Source: CANDOC01 sp965261725
GTDB lineage: Bacteria; Pseudomonadota; Gammaproteobacteria; Pseudomonadales; Endozoicomonadaceae
Length of the DNA stretch: 64,000 bases
Assembly (NCBI GenBank): GCA_965261725.1
Contig: CBDHDU010000051.1
Location: 1-64,000, forward strand
Direction of reading: 5' to 3'
Part shown: piece after piece, positions 26,719-36,240 of the stretch
How the letters are laid out: each line of letters begins with the position of its first letter
Numbering within the stretch: position 1 is the stretch's first letter
Notes under the pieces: model-generated
Seen by the model: the letters and a program-made list of their open reading frames with translations, nothing else
What the model was told of the DNA's origin: nothing
The model's database searches: none
Made by a program: the position numbers and the translations under genes

Positions 26719-28044
26719 ATGTCTTCTGCCAAACTATTACTGCTTCTTGCCTTAGTCTGTACAATAACAGGCACCATCTCTGAAGCAGGTACGACGGGAC
26801 AAAAAAATCAGTCATCACCACCAGAGCAGCTGGTAGGATCACAGCCAACTGATACTGCTAGATCCTCTAGTTCTGATGCAAGAACACCATTTATTAATAG
26901 TCAGATTATTGATGGTTTGAGACATAATTCACAGGCAGGCAGCAATGAAACACCACAGGGAGCCACTGAAGAAGAGTCTTGCTCTACTCCACCCTCCTCT
27001 CCTCCTTCTCCAGTCAAAGGTCAGGTCAAGTATCCGGAGTCTTCCTCAGGAGAGCATACATTTCATCATCACTGCACCATCCCCCCGGAAGACATAAGGC
27101 AAGTGCTTAGTAAGTATAAAAGCAAACAAATGCAACCGGCAGGAAAAGGAACATATGATGATATTCATAAAATTGATATCAACGGTGGGATGTATATAAT
27201 CAAAACTCCGTCCTGTAAAGTACCCAAAAAAAAGGGTAAAAGTCAGAAACACAGCGCGTCAAAGCTTCTTGGGTATTATCACAAAAAAGAATTCGATATA
27301 CTCAGATCTGTAGACCATAGCAACATTGTCCGGTTACTTGCCTTTGCCTGTACTGACCACCCATTTCTTGACACATGCTACCTGCTTATCCTGGAAGATG
27401 CTGGTCGAGACCTATTCTGTTTACTCAGACATGAAAAACAGTGGGTTAAGGAAAACTCATTTGTGATTATCAGACAAACCTGTGCTGCTTTAAGCTATCT
27501 CCATGATGAAAAGGAGTTAGTCTGGGGGGATTTAAAAGACCAGAATATAGTCATAGATACTCACAACCGAGCAGTTAAATTCATCGACTTTTCCACTTGC
27601 CAAGGCGTAGCTGATTTCCAAAATCCTGACTACGTCGCTCCAGGCACTCCCGGATGGATGGCTCCAGAGGTTTTCAGAAAAAAGCATGGAGCAACGACTA
27701 AATCAGATATATTCAGTCTGGGCATTCTCATAGTAGATATATTATTGGTTCCCGACTGGGGTCAACACGCCATTGATAACTTCGAACAATACCGAGAAAG
27801 AGAGCCAGAGCGAATCTGCACACTCCTTCACTACCTTTTAAATAAACATCACCTGTGCGAACTGAGAGAAAGACTTGTTCACTGGAACCAAAGCAAGTTG
27901 CCGGAGACCAGCCAGATGCGGGCTCTCCCAACGAGAATAGCCTGCCTGGAGATCATTGCAGTCCTATGCACCCGGAAGCACAAAGACATAAGGCCATGTA
28001 TATCGAAAGTGAAGGAATGGTTAGAAATCCATAATACTCTGTAA
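26719..28044 (+). CDS. Exported eukaryote-like protein kinase, candidate host-directed effector
   Basis: The 441-residue product starts with a probable signal peptide (MSSAKLLLLLALVCTITGT, cleavage about residue 23). A low-complexity Ser/Pro/Thr linker follows to about 115, then a kinase domain. Motifs are a glycine loop (GKGTYDDI, 142-149), the ATP lysine (K162 in YIIKTP), helix-C glutamate (E191), catalytic WGDLKDQN with D271, K273 and N276, the magnesium-binding D290 in DFS (normally DFG), GTPGWMAPE to E317, and D330 in SDIFSLG. All catalytic residues are present, so activity is plausible. Export of an ATP-dependent kinase would be pointless in the periplasm and suggests secretion. The substrate is unknown. 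Confidence 0.82.
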   Translation: MSSAKLLLLLALVCTITGTISEAGTTGQKNQSSPPEQLVGSQPTDTARSSSSDARTPFINSQIIDGLRHNSQAGSNETPQGATEEESCSTPPSSPPSPVKGQVKYPESSSGEHTFHHHCTIPPEDIRQVLSKYKSKQMQPAGKGTYDDIHKIDINGGMYIIKTPSCKVPKKKGKSQKHSASKLLGYYHKKEFDILRSVDHSNIVRLLAFACTDHPFLDTCYLLILEDAGRDLFCLLRHEKQWVKENSFVIIRQTCAALSYLHDEKELVWGDLKDQNIVIDTHNRAVKFIDFSTCQGVADFQNPDYVAPGTPGWMAPEVFRKKHGATTKSDIFSLGILIVDILLVPDWGQHAIDNFEQYREREPERICTLLHYLLNKHHLCELRERLVHWNQSKLPETSQMRALPTRIACLEIIAVLCTRKHKDIRPCISKVKEWLEIHNTL

Positions 28045-28097
28045 CGAACCCTGTGCGACTTCTATAATTTCAGAGGGCAACAAACAGGCTCCCTGAT

Positions 28098-30020
28098 CTA
28101 CTGCCCCCTCATAAACAGTTTGTCCAACTGATCAAGGCTCAGGCGGGTCCAGGTCGGACGGCCATGATTACACTGCCCACTACGTTCGGTTCGTTCCATA
28201 TCACGCAGCAGTGCATTCATTTCTTCAATTGAGAGGCGGCGATTGGCGCGTACAGAGCCATGACAAGCCATTGTCGCAAGAATTTCGTTCAGGTGCTCCC
28301 GAATACGGTCACTGGTGCCGTGCATCACCAGGTCAGCCAGCACATCTCTTACCAGCTGTTCATTATTTCCTCTTGAAAGCAAAGCGGGAATCTGGCGAAC
28401 AACCAGTGTTTCAGGCCCCATTCTCTCTAGCCGGAAACCCAGCTTGGAAAAAGTCTCATGATTTTCTTCCGCACAGTCAGCTTCACGACTACTGACGGCA
28501 ATTGAAAGAGGAACCAGCAGTGGCTGTGCCTTCAATCCTTCCCCGTAAACTGCATGCTTCATGTGCTCGTAAGTAATGCGTTCGTGAGCCGCATGCATAT
28601 CAACCAGCACCATACCTTCAGCATTTTCAGCAAGAATATAAATGCCTTTTAGCTGCGCCAGGGCAAAGCCCAGTGGTGGAACATCATCTTCCACGACAGC
28701 AGGTTCTGCCACTTCATTTTCACCAGAAGGTTCATGTAATGACTGATAGGCTGCCATCTGGGATTTTACAGCTGCACCAGAAATCCCGCTTCCTGAACTG
28801 AACCCTCCTCCGGAAGAAGAAAAGTTATTCCCACTATAACTTGCCGCGGACCGGTCAGAGTTCGTTGTGCCGGATGGAGATGCCTGAAAAGACAGCCGGG
28901 ACTGTTCCTGCAGATTCCCAACCAGTGCCTGAGTTGTCTGAACAGTACTCTGCGTGGAAGCCTCCGTTGATGCACCGCCTGTTTCCAGCTGTTTTCCCGG
29001 AGGCAATTGATCTTCCGGGCGGATATCAGCCAGCGCACGGTGCAGACTACGGAAAAGGAAATCGTGAACAGTGCGACCATCACGAAAACGCACTTCATGC
29101 TTGGTCGGATGCACGTTGACATCGACCTGTTCCGGGTCAAGATCAAGGAATAAAACAAAAGCCGGATGTCGTCCGTGATAGAGCACATCCTGATAAGCCT
29201 GACGCACCGCGTGCGCCACCAGCCGGTCACGAACAACCCGACCATTTACAAAGAAATACTGCAGGTCAGCCTGTGCCCGGGAAAATGTTGGCAACCCGAC
29301 CCACCCCCTGAGTTTCAGATTGGCGGCTTCCATTTCAATCCGCACTGTATTATCAATAAACTTGGGGCCACAAAGTGAAGCAACACGGCGATCACGCTCA
29401 GCATCTGTCTTTGCCGGACGTAACTGGTGAATAACCCGCTGGTTATGTCGCAGGGTAAAGCCCACATCAAAGCGGCTTAACGACAGGCGTTTAACAACTT
29501 CTTCAAGGTGGCTGAATTCAGTTTTCTCTGTTCTCAGAAATTTGCGCCGCGCAGGGGTGTTAAAAAACAGATCTCGTATTTCAAGAGTTGTCCCAATGGG
29601 GTGAGCGGCGGGCGCAAGTGAAGCTTCCATATCTCTCCCTTCAACTCTTGCCTGCCAGCCTGACTCCTGACTTTCTACAGCAGATGTTAACGTCAGCCGT
29701 GATACAGAGCTGATACTTGCCAGTGCTTCTCCCCTGAACCCCAACGTTCCGACGGCTTCAAGATCTTCCAGTTCACTGATTTTACTGGTGGCATGACGCG
29801 ATAGCGCCAAAGGCAAGTCATCTTTTAGAATACCATGACCGTTGTCCCGGATACGGATCAGTTTGACGCCACCCTGTTCAGCATCAATATCAATCCGGTC
29901 TGCCCCGGCATCAAGACTGTTCTCCAGCAATTCTTTGACGACAGATGCCGGGCGCTCGACAACCTCACCGGCTGCGATCTGGTTTGCAAGGCGCGGGGAC
30001 AGCAGATGGATGGATCTCAT
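28098..30020 (-). CDS. mutL: DNA mismatch repair protein MutL
   Basis: MutL links mismatch recognition by MutS to strand excision. The 640-residue product has the GHKL ATPase N-terminus: LANQIAAGEVVERPASVVKELLENSLDAGA, DNGHGI, ATSKI and GTLGFRGEALASI, followed by the transducer domain (FVNGRVVRDR, NVHPTKHEVRF). A Ser/Gly-rich linker spans about 340-430. The C-terminal dimerisation domain (GFALAQLKGIYILAENAEGMVLVDMHAAHER) ends with ACHGSVRANRRL and CNHGRPTW. It is complete. The usual partner miaA is 2.2 kb away beyond an inserted pair of genes. Confidence 0.97.
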   Translation of the reverse strand: MRSIHLLSPRLANQIAAGEVVERPASVVKELLENSLDAGADRIDIDAEQGGVKLIRIRDNGHGILKDDLPLALSRHATSKISELEDLEAVGTLGFRGEALASISSVSRLTLTSAVESQESGWQARVEGRDMEASLAPAAHPIGTTLEIRDLFFNTPARRKFLRTEKTEFSHLEEVVKRLSLSRFDVGFTLRHNQRVIHQLRPAKTDAERDRRVASLCGPKFIDNTVRIEMEAANLKLRGWVGLPTFSRAQADLQYFFVNGRVVRDRLVAHAVRQAYQDVLYHGRHPAFVLFLDLDPEQVDVNVHPTKHEVRFRDGRTVHDFLFRSLHRALADIRPEDQLPPGKQLETGGASTEASTQSTVQTTQALVGNLQEQSRLSFQASPSGTTNSDRSAASYSGNNFSSSGGGFSSGSGISGAAVKSQMAAYQSLHEPSGENEVAEPAVVEDDVPPLGFALAQLKGIYILAENAEGMVLVDMHAAHERITYEHMKHAVYGEGLKAQPLLVPLSIAVSSREADCAEENHETFSKLGFRLERMGPETLVVRQIPALLSRGNNEQLVRDVLADLVMHGTSDRIREHLNEILATMACHGSVRANRRLSIEEMNALLRDMERTERSGQCNHGRPTWTRLSLDQLDKLFMRGQ

Positions 30021-31383
30021 ATCATAATCAAGAAAGTTGAGTTCGAATCAGGTTATATCTTGCCTCAGATGGTTTCGGCAAGCACAATTAAAAAAACGAT
30101 ATTATTGTAACAGCATCCCGCATAAACCGTTGTCGTATATACTGGTTATTACTCTTCACTGGTAGAGTTGATTCTACGAGTTTATAGCCAATGAAAATAT
30201 GGATTAAACTGCTGACATCAAGCATCATTTTGATAAATCTGACACTTATAAACTTGGCTTCAGCCAACACATACAAAGCTTTTATTTTATATTGGATTGA
30301 TTCTTACACTACCTCCGATCCAACACAAGCTCCATTCTTATATGCGAGTGGCAGGTTAGAACTCCCAGGTACCTGGTCTCAAGCCATTGCAAGAACAAAA
30401 AAAAAATGCAAAGGAGCTATCACCCGATGCACAAGCCCTTCTTTTGAGCAAGAATTATTCCTGCTGGACAAAAAATATCTCCTGGCATGCTTCTCTTGTG
30501 ATATTCACAACAAACACATCGACTCCCCCCCATCCGGAAGTGTAACCAGCACAGTCAGATCAATACTCACTGGTTTTTTGCCAAAAGAGCTATTCTCCAC
30601 CCTTGGTTCATTGGAACTCTTACAATTCAAACGACTATCGATGACACAGCCATTTGAAGATGCATATCAAAACATTCTCACCTGGCCCCCGCTCCCTCCC
30701 TGCCGCCTCCTTGCATATATTGGTCATCCATGCGAAATAAAACATTGGCTCACACCAGCACATTTAAAGCTATGCCATGATGACGTTTCTTGTTTATCAC
30801 CACGAGATAAGCAGATGGAGATAAAATTCATAAGAACTACAATCCTGCATGATTTAGTGAAAGTCAGAGACGCTGAAGTGTTGAACAGTTTTTTCAATGC
30901 TGTGAATTATCAAAGGTTATCACCTGAAGAACAAATGGAAATCATCGGTACTATCGACAGTAAATTTGCAAACAATCACACAAGTTTGCATGCCGCTTTG
31001 AGTCCTGCTGAAATCAGCCCGCCTCCTTCTGTTGATGAAAGGCACGCCATGGTAAAAATGCTGATTAACACCTATCCTGCCGCTTACCGACAAAAACTGC
31101 TGACCAAAAAGAACGGGGCCGGCTGGTCTCCTTTGCACTTCGCAGCTTTCTACTCCCCCCTGAAGACTGTTCAAATGATATGCAACGCTCTTGAAGCAGA
31201 ATCACTCGCCGCTGAACTCTCGACCAAGACACCTGAAGCAGATTATCCTGCAGACCTCAGCTATCATAACCCATATCACGATGAAGTCACCCCCTACCTC
31301 ACGCTTAAAGGCTCCTGTACCTGCGAATGGGATACCCGGAGGGGAAACCTACCAACCCGGCAGCAATTTGTTGCACTTTGTCA

Positions 31384-32275
31384 GAAGCCGTCTGAAAAGT
31401 AGCATAGCCGCCCATATATACTGAAAAAAACAGGCATTTTTCAGGGGTGTAATGGGTAAGCGTCGTCAAAAAAAGAAGAAAAGGTATCCCTCAGATTTGA
31501 GTCAGGGAGCGTGGAAAAAGTTAAAACCTCTGCTCCCACCTGCCAAACCCGGAGGACGACCTGTAACAATCAGCCGTCGGCAGCTTATCAATGGCATTTT
31601 TTATGTTTTGAAAACAGGCTGTCAATGGGCTGCCCTTCCTACTGATTTTCCGAACTATAAAACAGTGTATCACTACTTCAGGGTTTGGCGACGAGACCAA
31701 ACTTGGCAAAGGATTCATGACACGCTTCATGCCAAAGTGCGTCAGAAAGCAGGGCGTCATAAGCATGCAACGGCAGCTAGTCTCGATAGCCAGAGCGTTA
31801 AAACCACGGCGATCGGTGGGTCTGATCGCGGCTACGATGCAGGCAAAAAGATCAAAGGGCGCAAGCGTCATATCCTCGTTGACACCATGGGGTTACTGCT
31901 AGCAATCGTTGTCACTTCCGCTGAGATTCAGGATCGGGATGGAGCCAAACTGCTATTAACACGCTTGAATGGTCGTTGTAAAAAGTTACGCCTGATCTGG
32001 GTTGATGGCGGCTATCGGGGCAAGTTAGTGGACTGGGTCAGTTCGAAATTCCAATTCATATTGCAAGTTGTTCTACGCAGTGATAAACAAAAAGGCTTCC
32101 AGCTGTTACCACGACGCTGGGTAGTCGAACGGACATTTTCCTGGCTAAATCATAACCGAAGACTCAGCAAAGATTACGAGGTGTTGCCTGAAACCGCTGA
32201 GGCTATGATTCAACTGTCCATGATTCACCTGATGCTGCGGCGTTTGGCTTGAAGGAGGACTTTTCAGACGGCTTC
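31384..32275 (+). mobile_element. IS5-family insertion sequence inside the ankyrin gene
   Basis: GAAGCCGTCTGAAAAGT (from 31384) is mirrored exactly at the right end (to 32275). The target repeat TCA stands on both sides (31381-31383 and 32276-32278), fitting the TNA duplication of IS5 subgroups. Length is 892 bases. The clean repeats and restorable frame indicate a recent insertion. Confidence 0.9.
31452..32252 (+). CDS. IS5-family transposase
   Basis: This 266-residue DDE transposase has the N-terminal DUF4096-like region (YPSDLSQGAWKKLKPLLPP, RRQLINGIFYVLKTGCQWAALP), then AASLDSQSVKTT and KGRKRHILVDTMGLL (first aspartate), LIWVDGGYRGKLVDW (second) and RRWVVERTFSWLNHNRRLSKDYE (glutamate). 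It is a single undamaged frame preceded by an AGGGG ribosome site. Confidence 0.95.
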   Translation: MGKRRQKKKKRYPSDLSQGAWKKLKPLLPPAKPGGRPVTISRRQLINGIFYVLKTGCQWAALPTDFPNYKTVYHYFRVWRRDQTWQRIHDTLHAKVRQKAGRHKHATAASLDSQSVKTTAIGGSDRGYDAGKKIKGRKRHILVDTMGLLLAIVVTSAEIQDRDGAKLLLTRLNGRCKKLRLIWVDGGYRGKLVDWVSSKFQFILQVVLRSDKQKGFQLLPRRWVVERTFSWLNHNRRLSKDYEVLPETAEAMIQLSMIHLMLRRLA

Positions 32276-33881
32276 TCAGCAAAGAAATGATCGAAATTTA
32301 CTTTTAAAGTATTTCAGAACAGTTAATCGTGAGGAAATAGAAGTGTGGCTCAATACAGCCATTACCGAAGGGGGGAACAAGGGGTTTTACCCATTGCATA
32401 TTGCCGCCAACTGGGGTTCTGTTGAATTAACTACTTTGTTACTAAGTTATGGCGCTGACGTGAATGTGTTGACAGAGCAGAGTTGCACAACTCCCTTGGG
32501 TATAGCAGCCCAGCAAGGACGCTACCATATTGCCAAAGTTTTGCTGAACCAAGATGCAGAACTCAACACATGTACCCCCAGTGGTCAAACGCCCCTGCTT
32601 GCAGCTACCCGGGTTGGGCATATCGATACAGTCAGACTACTACTGACAAGAGGAGCCTTGGTGGGAAATGACCCTAGAACAACCAGCCCAGAACAGCTAC
32701 TCGCAAACATTGACAGATATAGACACTTTCATGTACTTGATATGTTGATGGTAGCCTACCCTGAGTTTGGCATCCACTATAATCCGCCCGCGGCCTCTCC
32801 TCTCCTTCCCCCTCTTATGATCACCGCAGTTCTGTCAGGGAGGATAGAGAATGTACGATTCTTGCTGGACAGTGGAGAGGATCCCAATATCCGTGATCAA
32901 CATGGAAAGGCTGCTTTACATCACGCAGTAGAGACAGAAAAAACAACGATGGTTAGCCTGCTGCTTGCCCATAACGCCGACGTTAATGTGCGAGCAACTG
33001 ACGGATCAACACCATTGCATTTGGCTGCCCTCAAAGGTAATATCAGCATTGCTCAAATGTTACTTGAAAAAAATGCTAATACAGCATTATTAAACAACCG
33101 AAATGAAGCTCCCATTCAGCTTGCAGCAAAGCGTCAGGGCAGAGAAATGTTTAGTTTATTGTTTAAACATGCCTACCACAGCTTTCTGGAAATCTGTCAA
33201 AGTGATTCGCCCGAAGAGCTGGATAGATTATTTGGCACTTTTGATGGCAGGTTGATAAAAAAATGGCTTGATACACCTTTTAATAATCACACTTTCCCGC
33301 TTTTTCTTGCTGTTGGATGTCAAGCCAGTAAGGTCACTCATAAGTTACTGAAATATGGAGTAAACAAAGAAGTGGTGAAGAAAAACGGATACAGAGCGCT
33401 TCATTTAGCTGCACAAAAAGGTTTTACAAATATAGCGATCATTCTGTTGCAAGCAGGCGCTAAACTCAATGCCAAAACACGCAACAGAGAAACCCCACTA
33501 CACATCGCCTCCGCTGAAGGTCACCAAGAGGTAGTTACCTACTTACTGCAATATGCAATGCACCGTACCCGCAGCGGTAATGCCTCCCCTTCTGATCTGG
33601 CAAAAATTCAGCCTCGACAAAATAATTATGCCGCGTACCCTACCCCGATGACATACACAGATACAGATGGATATATATTCATGGCTCCTGTTTCAGTGAA
33701 ACCAGACATTAATAGCCAAACTACCAGAACCACACCTTGACCTGAATCGATTTTCTCTGTCACCGCACGAGCACTGTCAGAACAACACCATAAAGGCTTC
33801 CCCTCCTGTCTACCAATGAACCCTTCTGTCAATTAAAGGTCTATTGATGGGCTGGCTCTGCACATAAATTAAATTCGAAAA

Positions 33882-34439
33882 ATGATGCCTAAACCGATAA
33901 CAATTGCTGCTGTATTACTCTCTGTAAATCTGCTCTTTCTCGTGGCATACCATACAAAACAGCCCTCTTCTTTCCCGGAAGAGCATGCTATTGAGCAGCA
34001 GCAAACCTATCTTGAACTGCTACGCAGCAATTTCCACCAGCAGCCTTATACCGCACTATTACGCGTGACATCGGTTTCCAATCACGGGGTTGATCAGGGT
34101 CAGGGCGGGGGTTACCTGAACTATGAGCTTCATTGTGAAGTTATGGCAACATTCAAGGGCAAGGACAGAGAAAGAATCGATCTCTCGTACCCCATGGAAT
34201 GGACAGAAGGTATGGATATGCCACGACCACCCGCTGTTGGTTCAATGATGCTTGTCTCTCTTGAGTATTACGATAACGGCAAAGAGCCAGGTCAATATAT
34301 CATCCCTGATAACGGCTACGAGTTGCCTGCTGAACAATACCTGATAGAAGAAGCCATCAGGTTGAAAAATGAAAGGCTGCAGAGAAAACAGCAACAGACA
34401 CTGGAAGAGCCCCTAAATACTGTTGATGTAACCCACTGA
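33882..34439 (+). CDS. Membrane-anchored protein of unknown function
   Basis: This 185-residue protein starts with a short basic end and one hydrophobic segment (ITIAAVLLSVNLLFLVAYHT, about 6-25), so it is anchored in the inner membrane or exported. The rest is hydrophilic with TALLRVTSVSNHGVDQGQGGGY, GSMMLVSLEYYDNGKEPGQYI and a charged C-terminal helix. I do not recognise the family. It lies between the ankyrin gene and gpmI with gaps of 141 and 86 bases, and may be a single-gene unit. Confidence 0.6.
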   Translation: MMPKPITIAAVLLSVNLLFLVAYHTKQPSSFPEEHAIEQQQTYLELLRSNFHQQPYTALLRVTSVSNHGVDQGQGGGYLNYELHCEVMATFKGKDRERIDLSYPMEWTEGMDMPRPPAVGSMMLVSLEYYDNGKEPGQYIIPDNGYELPAEQYLIEEAIRLKNERLQRKQQQTLEEPLNTVDVTH

Positions 34440-34525
34440 ACAGGCAAAGTAGCCCTGACCGGATACAACCGCTACAATCGCCCGGCATCTCACAGCTTTC
34501 CACTACACTCAGGAGCTGATTACGT

Positions 34526-36061
34526 ATGGCTGGCAAATCCACAACCCTTCTTCTTATTCTTGATGGCTGGGGTCATCGCGAGGATACCCATTCCAACGCT
34601 ATCGCGGCCGCCAGCACCCCGGTTTGGGATAAATTATGGCAAAACTGCCCCCATACACTGGTTTCCGGCTCAGGTGGTGATGTAGGTTTGCCTGACGGGC
34701 AAATGGGAAACTCAGAAGTCGGCCATATGAATCTGGGTGCCGGACGGGTGGTTTATCAGGATTTCACCCGGATTACCAAATCCATTAAAGATGGCGATTT
34801 TCAGGAAAACCCGGCTTTATGTCAGGCCATCGATAAAGCTATCGCCAATAATCGTCCGGTTCACCTGTTGGGCTTACTATCGCCCGGCGGTGTTCACAGT
34901 CATGAAGATCATATTCATGCGATGGCCGAAATGGCTACTCGCCGTGGTGCCAAAGAAGTTTATGTACATGCCTTTCTTGACGGGCGTGATACACCACCAC
35001 GCAGCGCCGCACCTTCTCTGAAAGCTATGGATGAAAAGTTACAGCAACTGGGCACCGGCAGGGTTGCCAGCATCATTGGCCGTTACTATGCAATGGATCG
35101 TGATAATCGCTGGGACCGGATTCTTACTGCCTGGGAAATGCTGACCGAGGGTAACAGCCCTTATACCGCAGCAACGGCTGAAGCCGGACTTGAAGCCGCT
35201 TATCAAAGAGACGAAAACGATGAGTTTGTTCAGGCAACGACTATTGTGCCTGCCGGCCAGTCTCCCGCGGTTATCCAGAATGACGATGCAGTCATATTCA
35301 TGAATTTCCGGGCTGATCGTGCCCGCCAGCTAACCCGCGTTTTCGTTGAAGATCACTTCGACGGTTTTATCCGCAATAAGGAGCCAAAGCTTGCAGAATT
35401 CGTCATGTTGACCGAATATGCTGCAGACATTCCCGCACCCAGCGCCTTCCCACCGGAAAAACTGGTAAACACGCTGGGTGAGTTCATGTCTACACAAGGT
35501 AAAACCCAGCTGCGTATCGCCGAAACGGAAAAGTACGCCCACGTAACATTCTTCTTTAGTGGTGGCAGAGAGCAAGAGTATGAGGGCGAAACCCGCACGC
35601 TGATCAAATCACCGCAGGTCGCCACTTATGATCTGAAACCGGAAATGAGTGCTCCGGAGCTGACTGATAAACTGGTTGCAGCCATCGAGAGCGGCGAACA
35701 TGACCTGATTATCTGCAACTATGCCAATGGTGACATGGTAGGCCACACCGGTGTGTTGGATGCGGCTGTTAAAGCCATTGAATGTGTTGATGAATGCATG
35801 GGCAGAATTACTGCCACACTGCAGGCAACCGGCGGCCAGTGCCTGATCACCGCCGACCATGGTAATGCCGAGCAGATGGAAAACACCGAAACCGGCCAGC
35901 CACATACCGCTCACACTTGCGAGCATGTGCCACTGGTATATTTTGGCCCTCAGAAAATCAACCTGAAGTCCGGTGTGTTATCTGATATTGCGCCAAGTCT
36001 GCTGACATTAATGTCGCTGGAGCAACCAGCTGAAATGACAGGCTCTTCTCTGATTTCATAA
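34526..36061 (+). CDS. gpmI: 2,3-bisphosphoglycerate-independent phosphoglycerate mutase
   Basis: This glycolytic enzyme interconverts 3- and 2-phosphoglycerate using two manganese ions. The 511-residue product has ILDGWGHRED (metal aspartate), GQMGNSEVGHMNLGAGR with the catalytic serine at about residue 63, HLLGLLSPGGVHSHEDH, HAFLDGRDTPPRSA, NFRADRARQLTR and TADHGNAEQM, with further metal ligands. The length is standard. envC and the S41 protease follow on the same strand, the same trio order as in other gammaproteobacteria. Confidence 0.98.
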   Translation: MAGKSTTLLLILDGWGHREDTHSNAIAAASTPVWDKLWQNCPHTLVSGSGGDVGLPDGQMGNSEVGHMNLGAGRVVYQDFTRITKSIKDGDFQENPALCQAIDKAIANNRPVHLLGLLSPGGVHSHEDHIHAMAEMATRRGAKEVYVHAFLDGRDTPPRSAAPSLKAMDEKLQQLGTGRVASIIGRYYAMDRDNRWDRILTAWEMLTEGNSPYTAATAEAGLEAAYQRDENDEFVQATTIVPAGQSPAVIQNDDAVIFMNFRADRARQLTRVFVEDHFDGFIRNKEPKLAEFVMLTEYAADIPAPSAFPPEKLVNTLGEFMSTQGKTQLRIAETEKYAHVTFFFSGGREQEYEGETRTLIKSPQVATYDLKPEMSAPELTDKLVAAIESGEHDLIICNYANGDMVGHTGVLDAAVKAIECVDECMGRITATLQATGGQCLITADHGNAEQMENTETGQPHTAHTCEHVPLVYFGPQKINLKSGVLSDIAPSLLTLMSLEQPAEMTGSSLIS

Positions 36062-36240
36062 CACGTCTTTATTATCCAATACTGGCGCTGTCGCTTGCCA
36101 GCGCCAGTATTGGCTTTCCTCCCGGCTTAGAATAAAGCAAACGTTCGCTCCAGCTATTTCAGTTCGCAGTGCAAACCTGTAGGCTGCTAACTGTAGGCAC
36201 TTTTTAAATTGCCGATAACCATGGAAGCTGCCAGAGCAAT

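Larger units (their letters stand above)
30191..33740 (+). pseudogene. Exported ankyrin-repeat protein gene split by an IS5-family element
   Basis: The 5' part (30191-31383) encodes a signal peptide (MKIWIKLLTSSIILINLTL, cleavage near ASA at residue 25), a region I do not recognise, and a first ankyrin-like unit (GAGWSPLHFAAFYSPLKTV). The element at 31384-32275 enters codon 398 (Gln). Deleting it with one TCA copy gives one open frame of 885 codons, running Gln-Gln-Arg-Asn straight into about ten ankyrin repeats such as GFYPLHIAANWGSVELTTLL and TPLHIASAEGHQEVVTYLL. The intact protein would be 884 residues, exported, and probably host-interacting. The halves may still be expressed as a truncated N-terminal protein and, from GTG 32343, a repeat-only protein. 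Confidence 0.85.
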
